Assembly: GCA_002361355.1 (NCBI GenBank)
Contig: DESQ01000003.1
Location: forward strand, 42,785-86,935
Length of the DNA: 44,151 nt
Source of the DNA: Lachnospiraceae bacterium UBA3310
GTDB taxonomy: Bacteria; Bacillota; Clostridia; Lachnospirales; Lachnospiraceae
Direction of reading: 5' to 3'
How positions within the stretch are numbered: position 1 is the stretch's first letter; every line of letters starts with the position of its first letter. Both the position numbers and the translations under genes were made by a program. Below the pieces are notes generated by a model. It had not been told where the DNA came from. It did not search any database and worked only from the letters and a program-made list of their open reading frames with translations. Below, piece by piece: positions 7,771-14,950 of this stretch.

Positions 7771-8577
7771 TTACCTCGCTTTCCCTGTGTATCTGGTTAC
7801 AAATTTTTTATAGTCCTGCGCGGCTCCGCAACATGGGCTATACTCATAAATCGGCTTGAATAAAAATGTACTCTCTGCCACTTTCCCGGAATATCTGATA
7901 ACGCCCAGTAAAGAATAGCTGTTCTTTTCCGTCTCTAGCCACTCCCTGCCTGCCGCCTCTCCGTCCGTGTTCTGGTATGCCGTAACCAGAACGCCCAGCA
8001 GACGCAGCGCCGGGTTATACCGCTTTGCATACTCTATCTGATCTGCCAGAATGTCTAAGCCCTCTAACGCCCACTCGTCTATTTTTACTGGTACTATAAC
8101 CTCGTCCGTGATCGTCAGTGCATTTACCACGTTAAGCCCTATGTCGGGCGGGTTATCAATAATGCAGTAATCGTAAGCCTGTTCTATCGGCAAATAATCA
8201 ATAACCGCCCAGCCATGCCCCAACACTGCTGCATCTATCAGCCTCTTATATCTCTCTATCTGGTTCCCTGTCTCTTCCGTCGTCAGTTTCCATGTAGCGC
8301 CCATAAGTGACATATTTGCAGAAACAATGTCTATCCCCTCGTAATCTGTCTTTTGTATCAGCTCTGCTGCCTCCTGCCATTCACCAGAAAGCAGTTTCGT
8401 TATCGGCGCTACACTCTCTGCATCATATCTGCCGTATGCCTTGCTCAAATTCCCCTGCTTGTCATTATCCAGCAGCAGTACCTTATATCCCCTGCGGTAC
8501 AGCTCATATGCCATGTTTACCGCTGTAAAGGTCTTTGCTACCCCGCCTTTCAAATTCAACAAACTTATAACTTTCAT
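7771..8577 (-). CDS. parA: ParA family ATPase
   Basis: 268 residues with the deviant Walker A KGGVAKT (residues 10-16), the switch DNDKQGN near 37-43, and Walker B CIIDNPPDIG. This is the ParA/Soj/MinD-type ATPase that moves DNA or other cargo using dynamic nucleoid binding. The second Walker lysine and the DND/DxxxQ region are intact, so it should be active. It is directly followed by the ParB-like gene. ParAB in a tailed phage points to maintenance as a plasmid-like element at some stage, although some integrated phages carry such pairs. Confidence 0.88.
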   Translation of the reverse strand: MKVISLLNLKGGVAKTFTAVNMAYELYRRGYKVLLLDNDKQGNLSKAYGRYDAESVAPITKLLSGEWQEAAELIQKTDYEGIDIVSANMSLMGATWKLTTEETGNQIERYKRLIDAAVLGHGWAVIDYLPIEQAYDYCIIDNPPDIGLNVVNALTITDEVIVPVKIDEWALEGLDILADQIEYAKRYNPALRLLGVLVTAYQNTDGEAAGREWLETEKNSYSLLGVIRYSGKVAESTFLFKPIYEYSPCCGAAQDYKKFVTRYTGKAR

Positions 8578-8628
8578 TCTCTGCCTCTCTTTCTTGCGCC
8601 GCCTCTGGGCGCAGCTGCTTAATATGCT

Positions 8629-8961
8629 CTATTCTTTTGTGATCTCTGTTTCCAATGCCTGCCCGCAGTTCTCGCAGAAATTAGATATTTTTATACCCGT
8701 TATAAAACTCCGATCTGCTACAATCCTGCTGCATACAGGACATTTATATGTTTCATAGTTTGGTAAGCCTTTAGCCGCCAGCTTTTCTGCCTGCGTCCCC
8801 TCGAAAATGGTTGTTTTCCTCGGCGCTTTTGGTAACTGCTTATTAAGTGCAGAAATACAGGCGTTGTGTAGCTCTGTATCGTATATGTTTTCTGCAAATT
8901 CTGCCGCCGTTTTGTACTTTTCTAATTTTTCTATAGCCTGCTGCGCTGTCATTGTCTCCAT
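8629..8961 (-). CDS. Zinc-ribbon phage protein
   Basis: 110 residues from the ATG at 8961 after a GAGAGG ribosome site; an ATG three codons later overlaps the upstream stop as ATGA and is an alternative. The N-terminus (TAQQAIEKLEKYK...ENIYDTELHNACISALNKQLP) is helical and common in Firmicutes phages. The C-terminus has a CPVC...CENC pair separated by about 20 residues, a zinc ribbon. Related phage proteins are unnamed. It sits between VRR-NUC and ParA, so it belongs to the DNA metabolism block. Confidence 0.7.
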   Translation of the reverse strand: METMTAQQAIEKLEKYKTAAEFAENIYDTELHNACISALNKQLPKAPRKTTIFEGTQAEKLAAKGLPNYETYKCPVCSRIVADRSFITGIKISNFCENCGQALETEITKE

Positions 8962-9356
8962 ATCTGCCCTGCCTCTCCCAACTCTGCTATATGCAGCAGA
9001 TACTTTTCTATCAGCTCTGCCGCGATCTGCCAGCCATAGCATACCGCCGTAAAATATCCCTGCTGCCGCAGGAACCTTAACCAGCCTTTCTGTTTTTCCG
9101 TCGTGGTATTCTTCCCAGCCTTAAGCTCTATGTAAAGCCCGTGGTACTCTCCCCGCGCTACTGGTAAATGAATATCCGGCACGCCTGCCTTTACTCCCTG
9201 CCTCTTTAGCGCCGTTGCTGTCGCTGCATCACGCTTGCCGCCGTTTGGTACATGGTACATGTATTCTAATTCCGGCATACGTCCCAGCTGATACCCCGCC
9301 CAGCTAAATAGCGCCTCTTGGTGTCCGCTCTCGTCGTCCAGCCTAAAGTTTCTCAT
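8949..9356 (-). CDS. VRR-NUC domain nuclease
   Basis: 135 residues from the ATG at 9356, preceded by GAGAGGCAAGG. The PD-(D/E)xK nuclease core is complete: Glu14 in the SGHQEALF helix, GVPDIHLP with Asp61, and YIELKAG with Glu77 and Lys79. VRR-NUC proteins are structure-specific nucleases, common in phages as a small stand-alone domain acting on junctions or flaps during replication and recombination. HVPNGGKR before the core is typical of the phage version. The gene overlaps its neighbours by 13-14 bases on both sides. Confidence 0.9.
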   Translation of the reverse strand: MRNFRLDDESGHQEALFSWAGYQLGRMPELEYMYHVPNGGKRDAATATALKRQGVKAGVPDIHLPVARGEYHGLYIELKAGKNTTTEKQKGWLRFLRQQGYFTAVCYGWQIAAELIEKYLLHIAELGEAGQIWRQ

Positions 9357-9504
9357 GCCCTTGCCTCTCTTTCTGCGTTTTATCTTCTCTTTTGTCCTGC
9401 GCCAGCACATCTTCCCTGCATGATCTGAAATACTCACACCATATGTAGCAGTGCTTACAATTCTTACCCCGCTGGAATAACCAGTGTATAAGCCTCTGCC
9501 TCAT
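9343..9504 (-). CDS. Small Cys-containing phage protein (53 aa)
   Basis: The ATG at 9504 overlaps the TGA of the upstream 54-residue membrane protein gene (ATGA) and has AAAGGGGCG upstream. The product has NCKHCYIWCEYFRSC, four Cys in a CxxC-x4-C pattern that may bind a metal, then a charged tail with KREDKTQKERQGHEK. No family recognised. It overlaps the VRR-NUC start by 14 bases. A longer frame to 9597 is possible but would lie inside the upstream gene. Confidence 0.5.
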   Translation of the reverse strand: MRQRLIHWLFQRGKNCKHCYIWCEYFRSCREDVLAQDKREDKTQKERQGHEKL

Positions 9505-9665
9505 TTCCTGCGCCCCTTTCTGTCGTCTATGCCGTTCCAGTATTCCCAGTTTTTCATATTCTCGCTGGCATGTACTATAGCCACTGCCGCCAGACACATT
9601 GCCGCGCCGATCAGAACTAAAAGCGCCACGATCACACTTACTACCACAATCCGTACATTCTGCAT
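9501..9665 (-). CDS. Small membrane-anchored phage protein (54 aa)
   Basis: The ATG at 9665 lies two bases after the Rep stop codon with GAGAGGGGG before it. The product has an N-terminal membrane helix (about residues 5-31, VVVSVIVALLVLIGAAMCLA within it) and then a short polar tail with NMKNWEYWNGIDDRKGRRK. It ends in an ATGA overlap with the next gene. Unknown function. The overlap pattern and a good ribosome site make it likely to be real. Confidence 0.6.
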   Translation of the reverse strand: MQNVRIVVVSVIVALLVLIGAAMCLAAVAIVHASENMKNWEYWNGIDDRKGRRK

Positions 9666-9666
9666 C

Positions 9667-10434
9667 TTATCCCCCCTCTCCCTCTAATTTGACTAACGTA
9701 TATCTGAAATACCCGTAGCCGTAATATTCCGGTCTATGTACTCCCTTGCTTATGCTGTCCTTGTCAACGTAATATCCCTTTATTGCCCTCGGCTCTGCCT
9801 TGAACCATTGTCGATCTGAAATTATCCGTATTTCCGGCACTGGTCTTACAAGGTTCTTGCTACAGTTCCAGCGCTTGCCCTGTAGCGCCCCGTCCTCTTC
9901 TTTCCTGTGCTTGTCTGTGTACTTAATCAGATAGGCTGCCAGATCAGCATAGTTGCCGCTGTCGTCCAGAGGAAAGACTTTTACCCGGTTATGCCCCTCA
10001 TATGCCTTGTACCAGCACTGCTGCAATATCTTTGTATCTATCTGGTTTATAACTAAGTGGTGATGCCTGGCTCCCTTGTCCCCTATCTCCATAACATGAA
10101 TATACTTAAACTCTAACCCAGCCTTTTTATACTCTTTTCTGCACTCCCTTAGAAATATATCCATGTCCTGCCGCATCTGCTCTTTTGTCCGTGGCGGCTC
10201 CCCTTTCTTTCGTATGTAGTCCAGCACTAAATGATAGTCACCATATACAAAATTTGCATTTATCAGAATCCTTAACTTTCTTTCTGCCTGTCTTGTATTG
10301 ATCTTTTGCTGCTGCTCTGTGGTGGGCTTTACCTTATCCCCCCTCTTTATCCCCTGCTTTTTATATCTGCTCGTAAAATAACGCTCTACCTCTATGGTCT
10401 TACCCGCCCTTGTTATCCTCTCAATGTATGGCAT
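9667..10434 (-). CDS. HUH-type replication initiator (rolling-circle Rep-like)
   Basis: 255 residues from the ATG at 10434, which follows AAAGGAG; a longer frame to 10488 has no ribosome site. It looks like the Rep_ORF2/G2P class of rolling-circle initiators. The metal-binding HUH motif is in GARHHHLVIN (His124-126), and the likely catalytic Tyr is in AAYLIKYTDKH (Tyr168, with Lys171/Lys175 near). These enzymes nick one strand at an origin and stay linked to the 5' end. Upstream is a 200-base non-coding stretch with a hairpin and an opposing promoter-hairpin unit. In a tailed phage such a protein may start replication or maintain a plasmid state. Confidence 0.8.
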   Translation of the reverse strand: MPYIERITRAGKTIEVERYFTSRYKKQGIKRGDKVKPTTEQQQKINTRQAERKLRILINANFVYGDYHLVLDYIRKKGEPPRTKEQMRQDMDIFLRECRKEYKKAGLEFKYIHVMEIGDKGARHHHLVINQIDTKILQQCWYKAYEGHNRVKVFPLDDSGNYADLAAYLIKYTDKHRKEEDGALQGKRWNCSKNLVRPVPEIRIISDRQWFKAEPRAIKGYYVDKDSISKGVHRPEYYGYGYFRYTLVKLEGEGG

Positions 10435-10497
10435 ATATTTTTTACTCCTTTTAGGTCTATCTGGTCGGAAAGCTAATAGTTTTATCAAGTGGTAAAA

Positions 10498-10511
10498 CGG
10501 GCTTGCGCCCG
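10498..10511. other. Hairpin upstream of rep, candidate nick or control site
   Basis: CGGGC-TTGC-GCCCG, a perfect 5-bp stem with a 4-base loop, 64 bases upstream of the rep start codon. Double-strand origins of HUH replicons often expose the nick site in a hairpin loop, so this is a candidate, but no known nick sequence is present and the hairpin is short. Confidence 0.25.
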
Positions 10512-10519
10512 CGTATTAC

Positions 10520-10547
10520 TTGACATTTCGCCATACAGTGATATACT
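10520..10547 (+). promoter_or_regulatory. Strong plus-strand promoter opposing rep
   Basis: TTGACA (10520-10525), 16-base spacer, TATACT (10542-10547), a near-consensus SigA promoter. It faces away from every gene in this region. Its transcript would be antisense to the leader of the rep gene. Expected start near 10554. Confidence 0.7.
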
Positions 10548-10553
10548 GGATAT

Positions 10554-10620
10554 AGGTTGTAAAAGCTGTATAGCTTAGCCCCTATGGTATTCCCGTACCG
10601 TAGGGGCTATTAAATTATTC
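10554..10620 (+). ncRNA. Candidate countertranscribed RNA against the rep leader
   Basis: The RNA predicted from the plus-strand promoter would carry a small hairpin (AAGCT 10563-10567 with AGCTT 10572-10576) and a large one: a 14-bp stem with one G-T pair (10576-10589 with 10596-10609) and a 6-base loop, followed by TTAAATTATT, a moderately U-rich end that can act as terminator. It is complementary to the mRNA leader upstream of rep. Rolling-circle plasmids often use such a short antisense RNA to hold Rep levels down. The arrangement is seen in the sequence; the function is inferred. Confidence 0.5.
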
Positions 10621-10635
10621 TCATTTAATGCGAAT

Positions 10636-10842
10636 CTACAGGGCTGCCGCTTTCCGCGCCCTCTTAAGGCTCCCGATCTGCGCCAGCAGCCCCTTTTCTT
10701 TCTGCGCAAGCTCCTTGTGCTGTTTCAGCTCCTTATAGTCGTCCCAGAGGCTACGGAAAATAGCAATGCTTTTCCCGTTTCTCCCGTGGCGGCTCAACCT
10801 GTTTGCCTCATTCCTTAATACTGCGCGTCTTAATTTCCTCAT
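10636..10842 (-). CDS. Small basic phage protein (68 aa)
   Basis: Not recognised. ATG at 10842 preceded by AAAGGAG. The product is very basic (MRKLRRAVLRNEANRLSRHG at the start) and helical, with LWDDYKELKQHKELAQKEKG in the middle. The high positive charge suggests nucleic acid binding. It is the last gene before the rep leader and the antisense unit, so it could affect rep expression, but nothing shows this directly. Confidence 0.6.
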   Translation of the reverse strand: MRKLRRAVLRNEANRLSRHGRNGKSIAIFRSLWDDYKELKQHKELAQKEKGLLAQIGSLKRARKAAAL

Positions 10843-10857
10843 TTTTCTTGATCTCCT

Positions 10858-11097
10858 TTACAGTAAATTTGAATGTTTCATTGCATATTCAAAAGCCTTG
10901 TTATATGGCTCCCTGCAATCGTAACCAGTACAGCTATGTAAGCGGCTGCCTATGCAGAAATTACAGGCGCATACTTTAGCGTAGTCCCACGCTTTAGCCT
11001 CTGTCTGCCGTTCCTTACATTTCATGTAATAACGCAGCTTATCTGCATTTACTACCTCAATCCCCAGTACGTCTGCCGCCTGTATTTCCCGGCTCAT
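10858..11097 (-). CDS. Cys-rich phage protein (79 aa)
   Basis: Not recognised. It has five Cys in the last two thirds (KVCACNFC, then HSCTGYDCREPYNKAFEYAMKH), a spacing that could bind zinc. The ribosome site before the ATG at 11097 is weak. The gene lies 15 bases upstream of the next one and 35 bases after the SSB-like gene, in the same direction. Confidence 0.55.
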   Translation of the reverse strand: MSREIQAADVLGIEVVNADKLRYYMKCKERQTEAKAWDYAKVCACNFCIGSRLHSCTGYDCREPYNKAFEYAMKHSNLL

Positions 11098-11132
11098 GCT
11101 CTATTCGTGTCGCCTGCCGCTCGCCTTTGCTA

Positions 11133-11879
11133 TTAACGATTGTTTTTGATCTCATTTCCCGCCTCCCCTATCCTTTTAATGAAACTTACTGAAATCTCAT
11201 AAACCGTCTTTATTTCCTTTTCTGTCTTCTTAAGATATTCCCGTCTCTGGCATCTTCCCAGCAGTTTAACCTTATCGCCCGGCTGCCAGCCTGCTACCTC
11301 GTCCGCGTTCTCCTGCCAGCATATACAGGGAATATAGCAGCTTGTCCCTGTAAGCACGTTTTTTACCTCTACGAAAATGTCAGAAATGCGTTTCCCTCTC
11401 GGTGTTTCCCGGTACGTCGGCTTATATTTCAGCTCACCCATAAGCGCTATGTCATTTTGCAGCATTGCTTTAGGGCTTAAGCCTATGTACTCTGCCAGAA
11501 TGAATACCAGCACTTTACCGCTCTTAAAGTCTTTAAGCGCCTGCTGTCGCCCGGATATTAAAAGCCTGCTGCCCGGCAGGAAATAATTTTCAAGCCGCAG
11601 CCCGTCCCCGGTCTTTCCCCGGTCTACTGCTGCCTCTGTAAAAGCTACTATTACCTCGTCAATAATTCCGCTCGGTCTTTTCGTCTCGATCTTTGCCAGA
11701 TAGCCGTTGAACCGCAGCCCGCATATGTCCGTTACCTCTTCCAGCTCCGTAAGCTCTCCTGCCAGCCCTGCCGCGTTGCTTATCCTGCCCTTTTCCGTCA
11801 GATCGTCCAGAATGTCCGCGTTAAGGTCTGCCAGAAAGTCCGGCTTTTTATCCTGCCCTTTGTTCCGCTTTTTGCTCAT
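11133..11879 (-). CDS. Double OB-fold protein, SSB-like
   Basis: 248 residues from the ATG at 11879, which follows AAAGGAG with a somewhat long spacing; the upstream ATG at 11906 has no site. Two OB-like units are visible. The second (about 150-240: GELKYKPTYRETPRGKRISD, then VEVKNVL, PCICWQENADEVAGWQPGDKV and LLGRCQRREYLKK) has the order of conserved elements of a single-stranded DNA-binding OB fold. The first (about 55-140) is more diverged. A role in protecting or loading single strands during phage replication fits its place upstream of Rep and VRR-NUC. Confidence 0.65.
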   Translation of the reverse strand: MSKKRNKGQDKKPDFLADLNADILDDLTEKGRISNAAGLAGELTELEEVTDICGLRFNGYLAKIETKRPSGIIDEVIVAFTEAAVDRGKTGDGLRLENYFLPGSRLLISGRQQALKDFKSGKVLVFILAEYIGLSPKAMLQNDIALMGELKYKPTYRETPRGKRISDIFVEVKNVLTGTSCYIPCICWQENADEVAGWQPGDKVKLLGRCQRREYLKKTEKEIKTVYEISVSFIKRIGEAGNEIKNNR

Positions 11880-12138
11880 ACTTTGCGTGATCTCCTTTCC
11901 CGCCATAACTTATCAGTATTTCTATTGCCCGCTTATAGCAGGCTGTTTCTGTTTCTTCTTTTACTTTGCAGATACAGCGCCCGCGCCTCTCTCCTGCATA
12001 CTCCCAGATTTCAATAAGGTTATTGCCGTATATGTCAAAATGGCTATGCTCTCTTAAGCTGTGCCTCTTCTGTAATGTTCTGTATATCTGATAGTATTCG
12101 TGTATAAGTGCGCTGCGTTCCTCGTCGTTTCCGTCCAT
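11848..12138 (-). CDS. Phage protein of unknown function (96 aa)
   Basis: Not recognised. It starts with an acidic, helical MDGNDEERSALIHEYYQIYR, has an aromatic middle (HFDIYGNNLIEIWEYAGERRGRC) and a helical end. The ATG at 12138 follows GTGAGGG, and its 3' end overlaps the SSB-like gene by 32 bases. The upstream gene ends 10 bases earlier. Confidence 0.55.
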   Translation of the reverse strand: MDGNDEERSALIHEYYQIYRTLQKRHSLREHSHFDIYGNNLIEIWEYAGERRGRCICKVKEETETACYKRAIEILISYGGKGDHAKYEQKAEQRAG

Positions 12139-12147
12139 GCCATACCC

Positions 12148-12489
12148 TCACTTTTCCGGCATCTGATATAAGCGCGGTATCACTGCTGCCATAGGCGGCG
12201 CTGCCTCGCTGCCTATCAGAAAGCCTGTATTGCCCGGCGCATATAAATACTGCCCGCATATGCCCTGTATCTCGTCTATGATCTCTATACAGCGCTCTTT
12301 ACTCTCATACTCCCCGATCTCTTCTAAGCAGCCGTCAGAAATGCAGATAGTGTGCCGCTTATTGTCTGCCTCTGCGCCGCCGCGCTTTTTCTTTACGTCC
12401 TCATACGCCCCGTACTCTATGCAGGCGTAATTACCGCCCAGCCTGTACAGCTTTTCCCTGTTCTGTGTGCGTATGTATACTTCACTCAT
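12148..12489 (-). CDS. Phage protein of unknown function (113 aa)
   Basis: The product has GEYESKERCIEIIDEIQ in the middle, a pattern often seen in small unnamed Firmicutes phage proteins of about this size; the rest shows no domain. Its first third (YIRTQNREKLYRLGGNYACIEYG) is beta-rich. It is the first gene after a short non-coding stretch with three repeated octamers, which may control it. Confidence 0.6.
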   Translation of the reverse strand: MSEVYIRTQNREKLYRLGGNYACIEYGAYEDVKKKRGGAEADNKRHTICISDGCLEEIGEYESKERCIEIIDEIQGICGQYLYAPGNTGFLIGSEAAPPMAAVIPRLYQMPEK

Positions 12490-12518
12490 TGTCTGCCTCG
12501 CTTTCTATATTCGATTTT

Positions 12519-12569
12519 TGTATTACTAAAATCATGAATATGTAGTACCTTTTCCAGAATTTGTATTAC
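12519..12569. repeat. Three evenly spaced octamer repeats (TGTATTAC type)
   Basis: TGTATTAC at 12519-12526, TGTAGTAC at 12541-12548 and TGTATTAC at 12562-12569, at 22- and 21-base steps, two helical turns apart, so all face the same side of the DNA. They lie between the gene for a ribbon-helix-helix-like protein and the next gene, and the third one covers the stop codon of the RHH gene. This looks like an operator or a small partition site. Confidence 0.45.
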
Positions 12570-12751
12570 CTTTCAGACGCCGCCCCGTCATACTTTAGCT
12601 GTCTGTACTCTGCCGCCATATTTCGCACTTTATCAGAAAAGCTGCGCCCCTTTACCGCCTCTATAATTTCCAGTGTGTCAGCGTCTATTTTTATGCTCTT
12701 CTGAATGTTTGCGCCTACGTGCTGATAGTTCCCGTTTTTCCATGTGTACAT
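12566..12751 (-). CDS. Small ribbon-helix-helix-like DNA-binding protein (61 aa)
   Basis: 61 residues. The stretch KSIKIDADTLEIIEAVKG followed by RSFSDKVRNMAAEYRQL fits the pattern of a ribbon-helix-helix repressor: a short beta strand of alternating residues, a first helix, a Gly turn and a second helix starting at SFSDKV. The ATG at 12751 is 6 bases after the upstream gene's stop. Such proteins bind repeated short sites as dimers, and three regular octamers lie directly downstream. The family call is by pattern only. Confidence 0.55.
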   Translation of the reverse strand: MYTWKNGNYQHVGANIQKSIKIDADTLEIIEAVKGRSFSDKVRNMAAEYRQLKYDGAASER

Positions 12752-12757
12752 ATTGCT

Positions 12758-13402
12758 TTACCTTTCCCCGAATACAGCCGCAGCCTCTGCCAGAATCTCC
12801 GGCGTAGGCATATAACATATTTCTGTATTCTGGTAATCTGTATGGTGTGTTAAAAAATACTCTTCGCACGCCTGCTGCTCTGTCAGCCCCTCTAACATCA
12901 GCGCCCAAATTATTTCTCTTTCCTCTTCCACAAGCGCCCTGCCGTCGTTAATGATCTCCATGTTTAAAGGCTGCTCTGCTTTCGCGTTTATCTCCTGCAA
13001 ATACCAGCCCGCCTGCTTGTACTCTTCCAATCGCTCCGGCGTTATTATGCTGTATTCGTCCGGGAAAATCTTTACTTCATGCGGCGTATAGATTTTTGCA
13101 CACTGCCTGCCGTATTCGTCCACGCCTACCAGCGTTTTTATCTCCGTACCGCTCCAAAATCCGTACCTGTCCTTAACGCCAGCTTTTCCCTCACGCACAA
13201 AAGGTACAGCCCAGTAAATCCCGTAAAGCTGCGGCGCTACTGTTTCTGATACAGGCAGGCTTTTTATAACCATTACCCAGTTACCCGACGAAATAAGCGT
13301 GCGCTCGTCCCGTCTCTCCCGGCTGCCGTCGCCCCATTCATCAACATAATTTCTTTTAAAACCGTACTCGTCTACTGCTGCCTCTGTGTGTCCTCTTCCC
13401 AT
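12758..13402 (-). CDS. Phage protein of unknown function (214 aa)
   Basis: Not recognised. The product is acidic, with many aromatic residues in its first 110 residues (NWVMVIKSLPVSE, LYGIYWAVPFVRE, DRYGFWSGTEIK), then LEEYKQAGWYLQEINAK and a Glu-rich helical end (RALVEEEREIIWALMLEGLTEQQACEEYF in pieces). No Cys cluster, membrane helix or nuclease motif. The ATG at 13402 follows GAAAGAGAGGTAGC. It lies upstream of the RHH-like gene by 6 bases. Confidence 0.6.
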   Translation of the reverse strand: MGRGHTEAAVDEYGFKRNYVDEWGDGSRERRDERTLISSGNWVMVIKSLPVSETVAPQLYGIYWAVPFVREGKAGVKDRYGFWSGTEIKTLVGVDEYGRQCAKIYTPHEVKIFPDEYSIITPERLEEYKQAGWYLQEINAKAEQPLNMEIINDGRALVEEEREIIWALMLEGLTEQQACEEYFLTHHTDYQNTEICYMPTPEILAEAAAVFGER

Positions 13403-13407
13403 TGTCG

Positions 13408-13704
13408 CTACCTCTCTTTCGTTTCCCGGTAAAAATCATTCACTAAAAGCATTTCTTTAGTGAATAGCAGATACAGCCCCAGCGGTACTGTAATGATCGC
13501 TATTGTTGTGTCGCCTCCTGTCGCCATTACTGCCAGGGCGGTAAACACCAAAAGGAATACGCCCGTTAAGCGCTGCTTAAGGAAATACTGGCGGCGCTGC
13601 CGCCGTCTGCGTTCCCTCTGCCTGTCCCAGCGGCGCTGCTGCATGTAATCAGCTATAGCCGCCTCACTGGTTGTATCTGTATAAATAATCACTGCATACC
13701 TCAT
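13408..13704 (-). CDS. Membrane protein with basic N-terminal region (98 aa)
   Basis: From the ATG at 13704 after AGTAGGGCAGGG. The first 50 residues are soluble and end in a very basic run (QQRRWDRQRERRRRQRRQYF). Two hydrophobic segments follow (TGVFLLVFTALAVMATGG and IAIITVPLGLYLLF), so it is probably a two-pass inner membrane protein with the basic part in the cytoplasm. No family recognised. The start overlaps nothing; it follows the radical SAM gene by 8 bases. Confidence 0.6.
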   Translation of the reverse strand: MRYAVIIYTDTTSEAAIADYMQQRRWDRQRERRRRQRRQYFLKQRLTGVFLLVFTALAVMATGGDTTIAIITVPLGLYLLFTKEMLLVNDFYRETKER

Positions 13705-13712
13705 GCCCTGCC

Positions 13713-14636
13713 CTACTTCCTGCAATCATAGTCTGCAAAATCTTTGCAGCTGTTAAAAATAATTCTGTTATTTACCCAGCGCTGTAAGTGCTTAAGCCTA
13801 TGCCCGTCTGGTATATTCTGTTTATCATAAAGCATTACATACGGCGCATACCCCAGATCACGCAATGTATATACCCGGTCTAAATCCTGCTCAAAAGTGG
13901 TATTGAAATTGCATAGAACATATACGCCCAGCTTTTTTCTTTCCCAGCCCGTGTTTTCCCTAAATTCTCTGAATTTCGGTATGATCGCCTCTTTGTCCTC
14001 GTACCTGTCCCACGCAAAATGTATGCGCTTTATCTTCATGCGCTTTATGTACTCTGCTTTTTCCTGTGTCATAATCCGAATATCGCAGCCCTGTGAAAAG
14101 TCCACCCATGCGCCGCTGTTTATCAGCTGATCGCTTAAGCCTCTCCACTCTTTACAGGCAAACAGGTTAGCATCTAAAAGCACTATGTTTTTCTGTCCGC
14201 GCCAGAACTCCGAAAGATCAGCTACTTTCTTTGCAGCCCGCCCCTCTTTCTGCCCCACTATGCAAAAGTCGCACCCTCTGGGACAACCTCTTGTAAGGAA
14301 CCCGTAGGCGGTTTCTTTTACTTCTGGTATCTTCTCAAAGTAAATAGAATAGTCCGGGTATATGTGTTCTATCTCTTCTGGCAGCCCCGCGCCACCGTCC
14401 GGGTAACTGTACCCCGTGCCGCCCCTTATGATCTCCTGCGCATTTACTGGGTGCTGGTAATCTGGCGTAAAGGTAAATACTTTGCTCATGTATACCCGAT
14501 CTGGCGGGTTAAGCCATGCCGTAAGCGGGTTATGCCAGCCTACGCTATCGCCCCGGCTTTTGTGGTATGCTGATATTTTCATAAGTGGCAGATTAGGGAA
14601 GTTATGCCCGTCTACGTCTATCAGCTCTACCCTCAT
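13713..14636 (-). CDS. Phage radical SAM protein
   Basis: 307 residues. The radical SAM iron-sulfur motif is present as CPRGCDFC (Cys118, Cys122, Cys125; CxxxCxxC). Before it, MRVELIDVDG and NFPNLPLMKIS resemble the N-terminal, cobalamin-domain-like part of B12-type radical SAM proteins but without a clear B12-ligand His motif. After the cluster comes the alpha/beta barrel (NIVLLDANLFA, SQGCDIRIM, RIHFAWD). The substrate is unknown. Next to it are a PP-loop protein and a tRNA-like sequence, so a nucleic acid modification is plausible. Confidence 0.85.
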   Translation of the reverse strand: MRVELIDVDGHNFPNLPLMKISAYHKSRGDSVGWHNPLTAWLNPPDRVYMSKVFTFTPDYQHPVNAQEIIRGGTGYSYPDGGAGLPEEIEHIYPDYSIYFEKIPEVKETAYGFLTRGCPRGCDFCIVGQKEGRAAKKVADLSEFWRGQKNIVLLDANLFACKEWRGLSDQLINSGAWVDFSQGCDIRIMTQEKAEYIKRMKIKRIHFAWDRYEDKEAIIPKFREFRENTGWERKKLGVYVLCNFNTTFEQDLDRVYTLRDLGYAPYVMLYDKQNIPDGHRLKHLQRWVNNRIIFNSCKDFADYDCRK

Positions 14637-14656
14637 TTCCTGCCGTCCTCTTTTCT

Positions 14657-14812
14657 TTAGCGGCAGCTGTCGGTATGCCTGCTGCCGCTGCCGTGATATA
14701 TTCCTTGCCTTGCCAAATCCCTTAAACTCTCCCTCCGGGCGGCGCTCTCTGTCTCTTCACTGCTGCCGCTCTCCTGTTCTGGCGTGTATTTACCGTATGG
14801 GCGCTTTTTCAC
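14657..14812 (-). CDS. Possible small gene (51 aa, GTG start)
   Basis: A 51-codon frame from the GTG at 14812-14810 to TAA at 14657. The product is polar (KKRPYGKYTPEQESGSSEET and on) with no motif. No strong ribosome site precedes it. It fills part of the 408-base space between the PP-loop and radical SAM genes; the rest holds the tRNA-like sequence and about 140 bases in which I see nothing definite. Coding is uncertain. Confidence 0.25.
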   Translation of the reverse strand: MKKRPYGKYTPEQESGSSEETESAARRESLRDLARQGIYHGSGSRHTDSCR

Positions 14813-14950
14813 ATTAAAAAAGCTGCTTAAAAACCTGTTGACCGTCTACATACTCTCTAGCTGGTATGACCGCTGCTATTTTTCTACGGTATACAGATAA
14901 CAGCTATTCGCCTGCTGCATCTGCCGCAGGCTCGCCATGCCTGCTACAAA

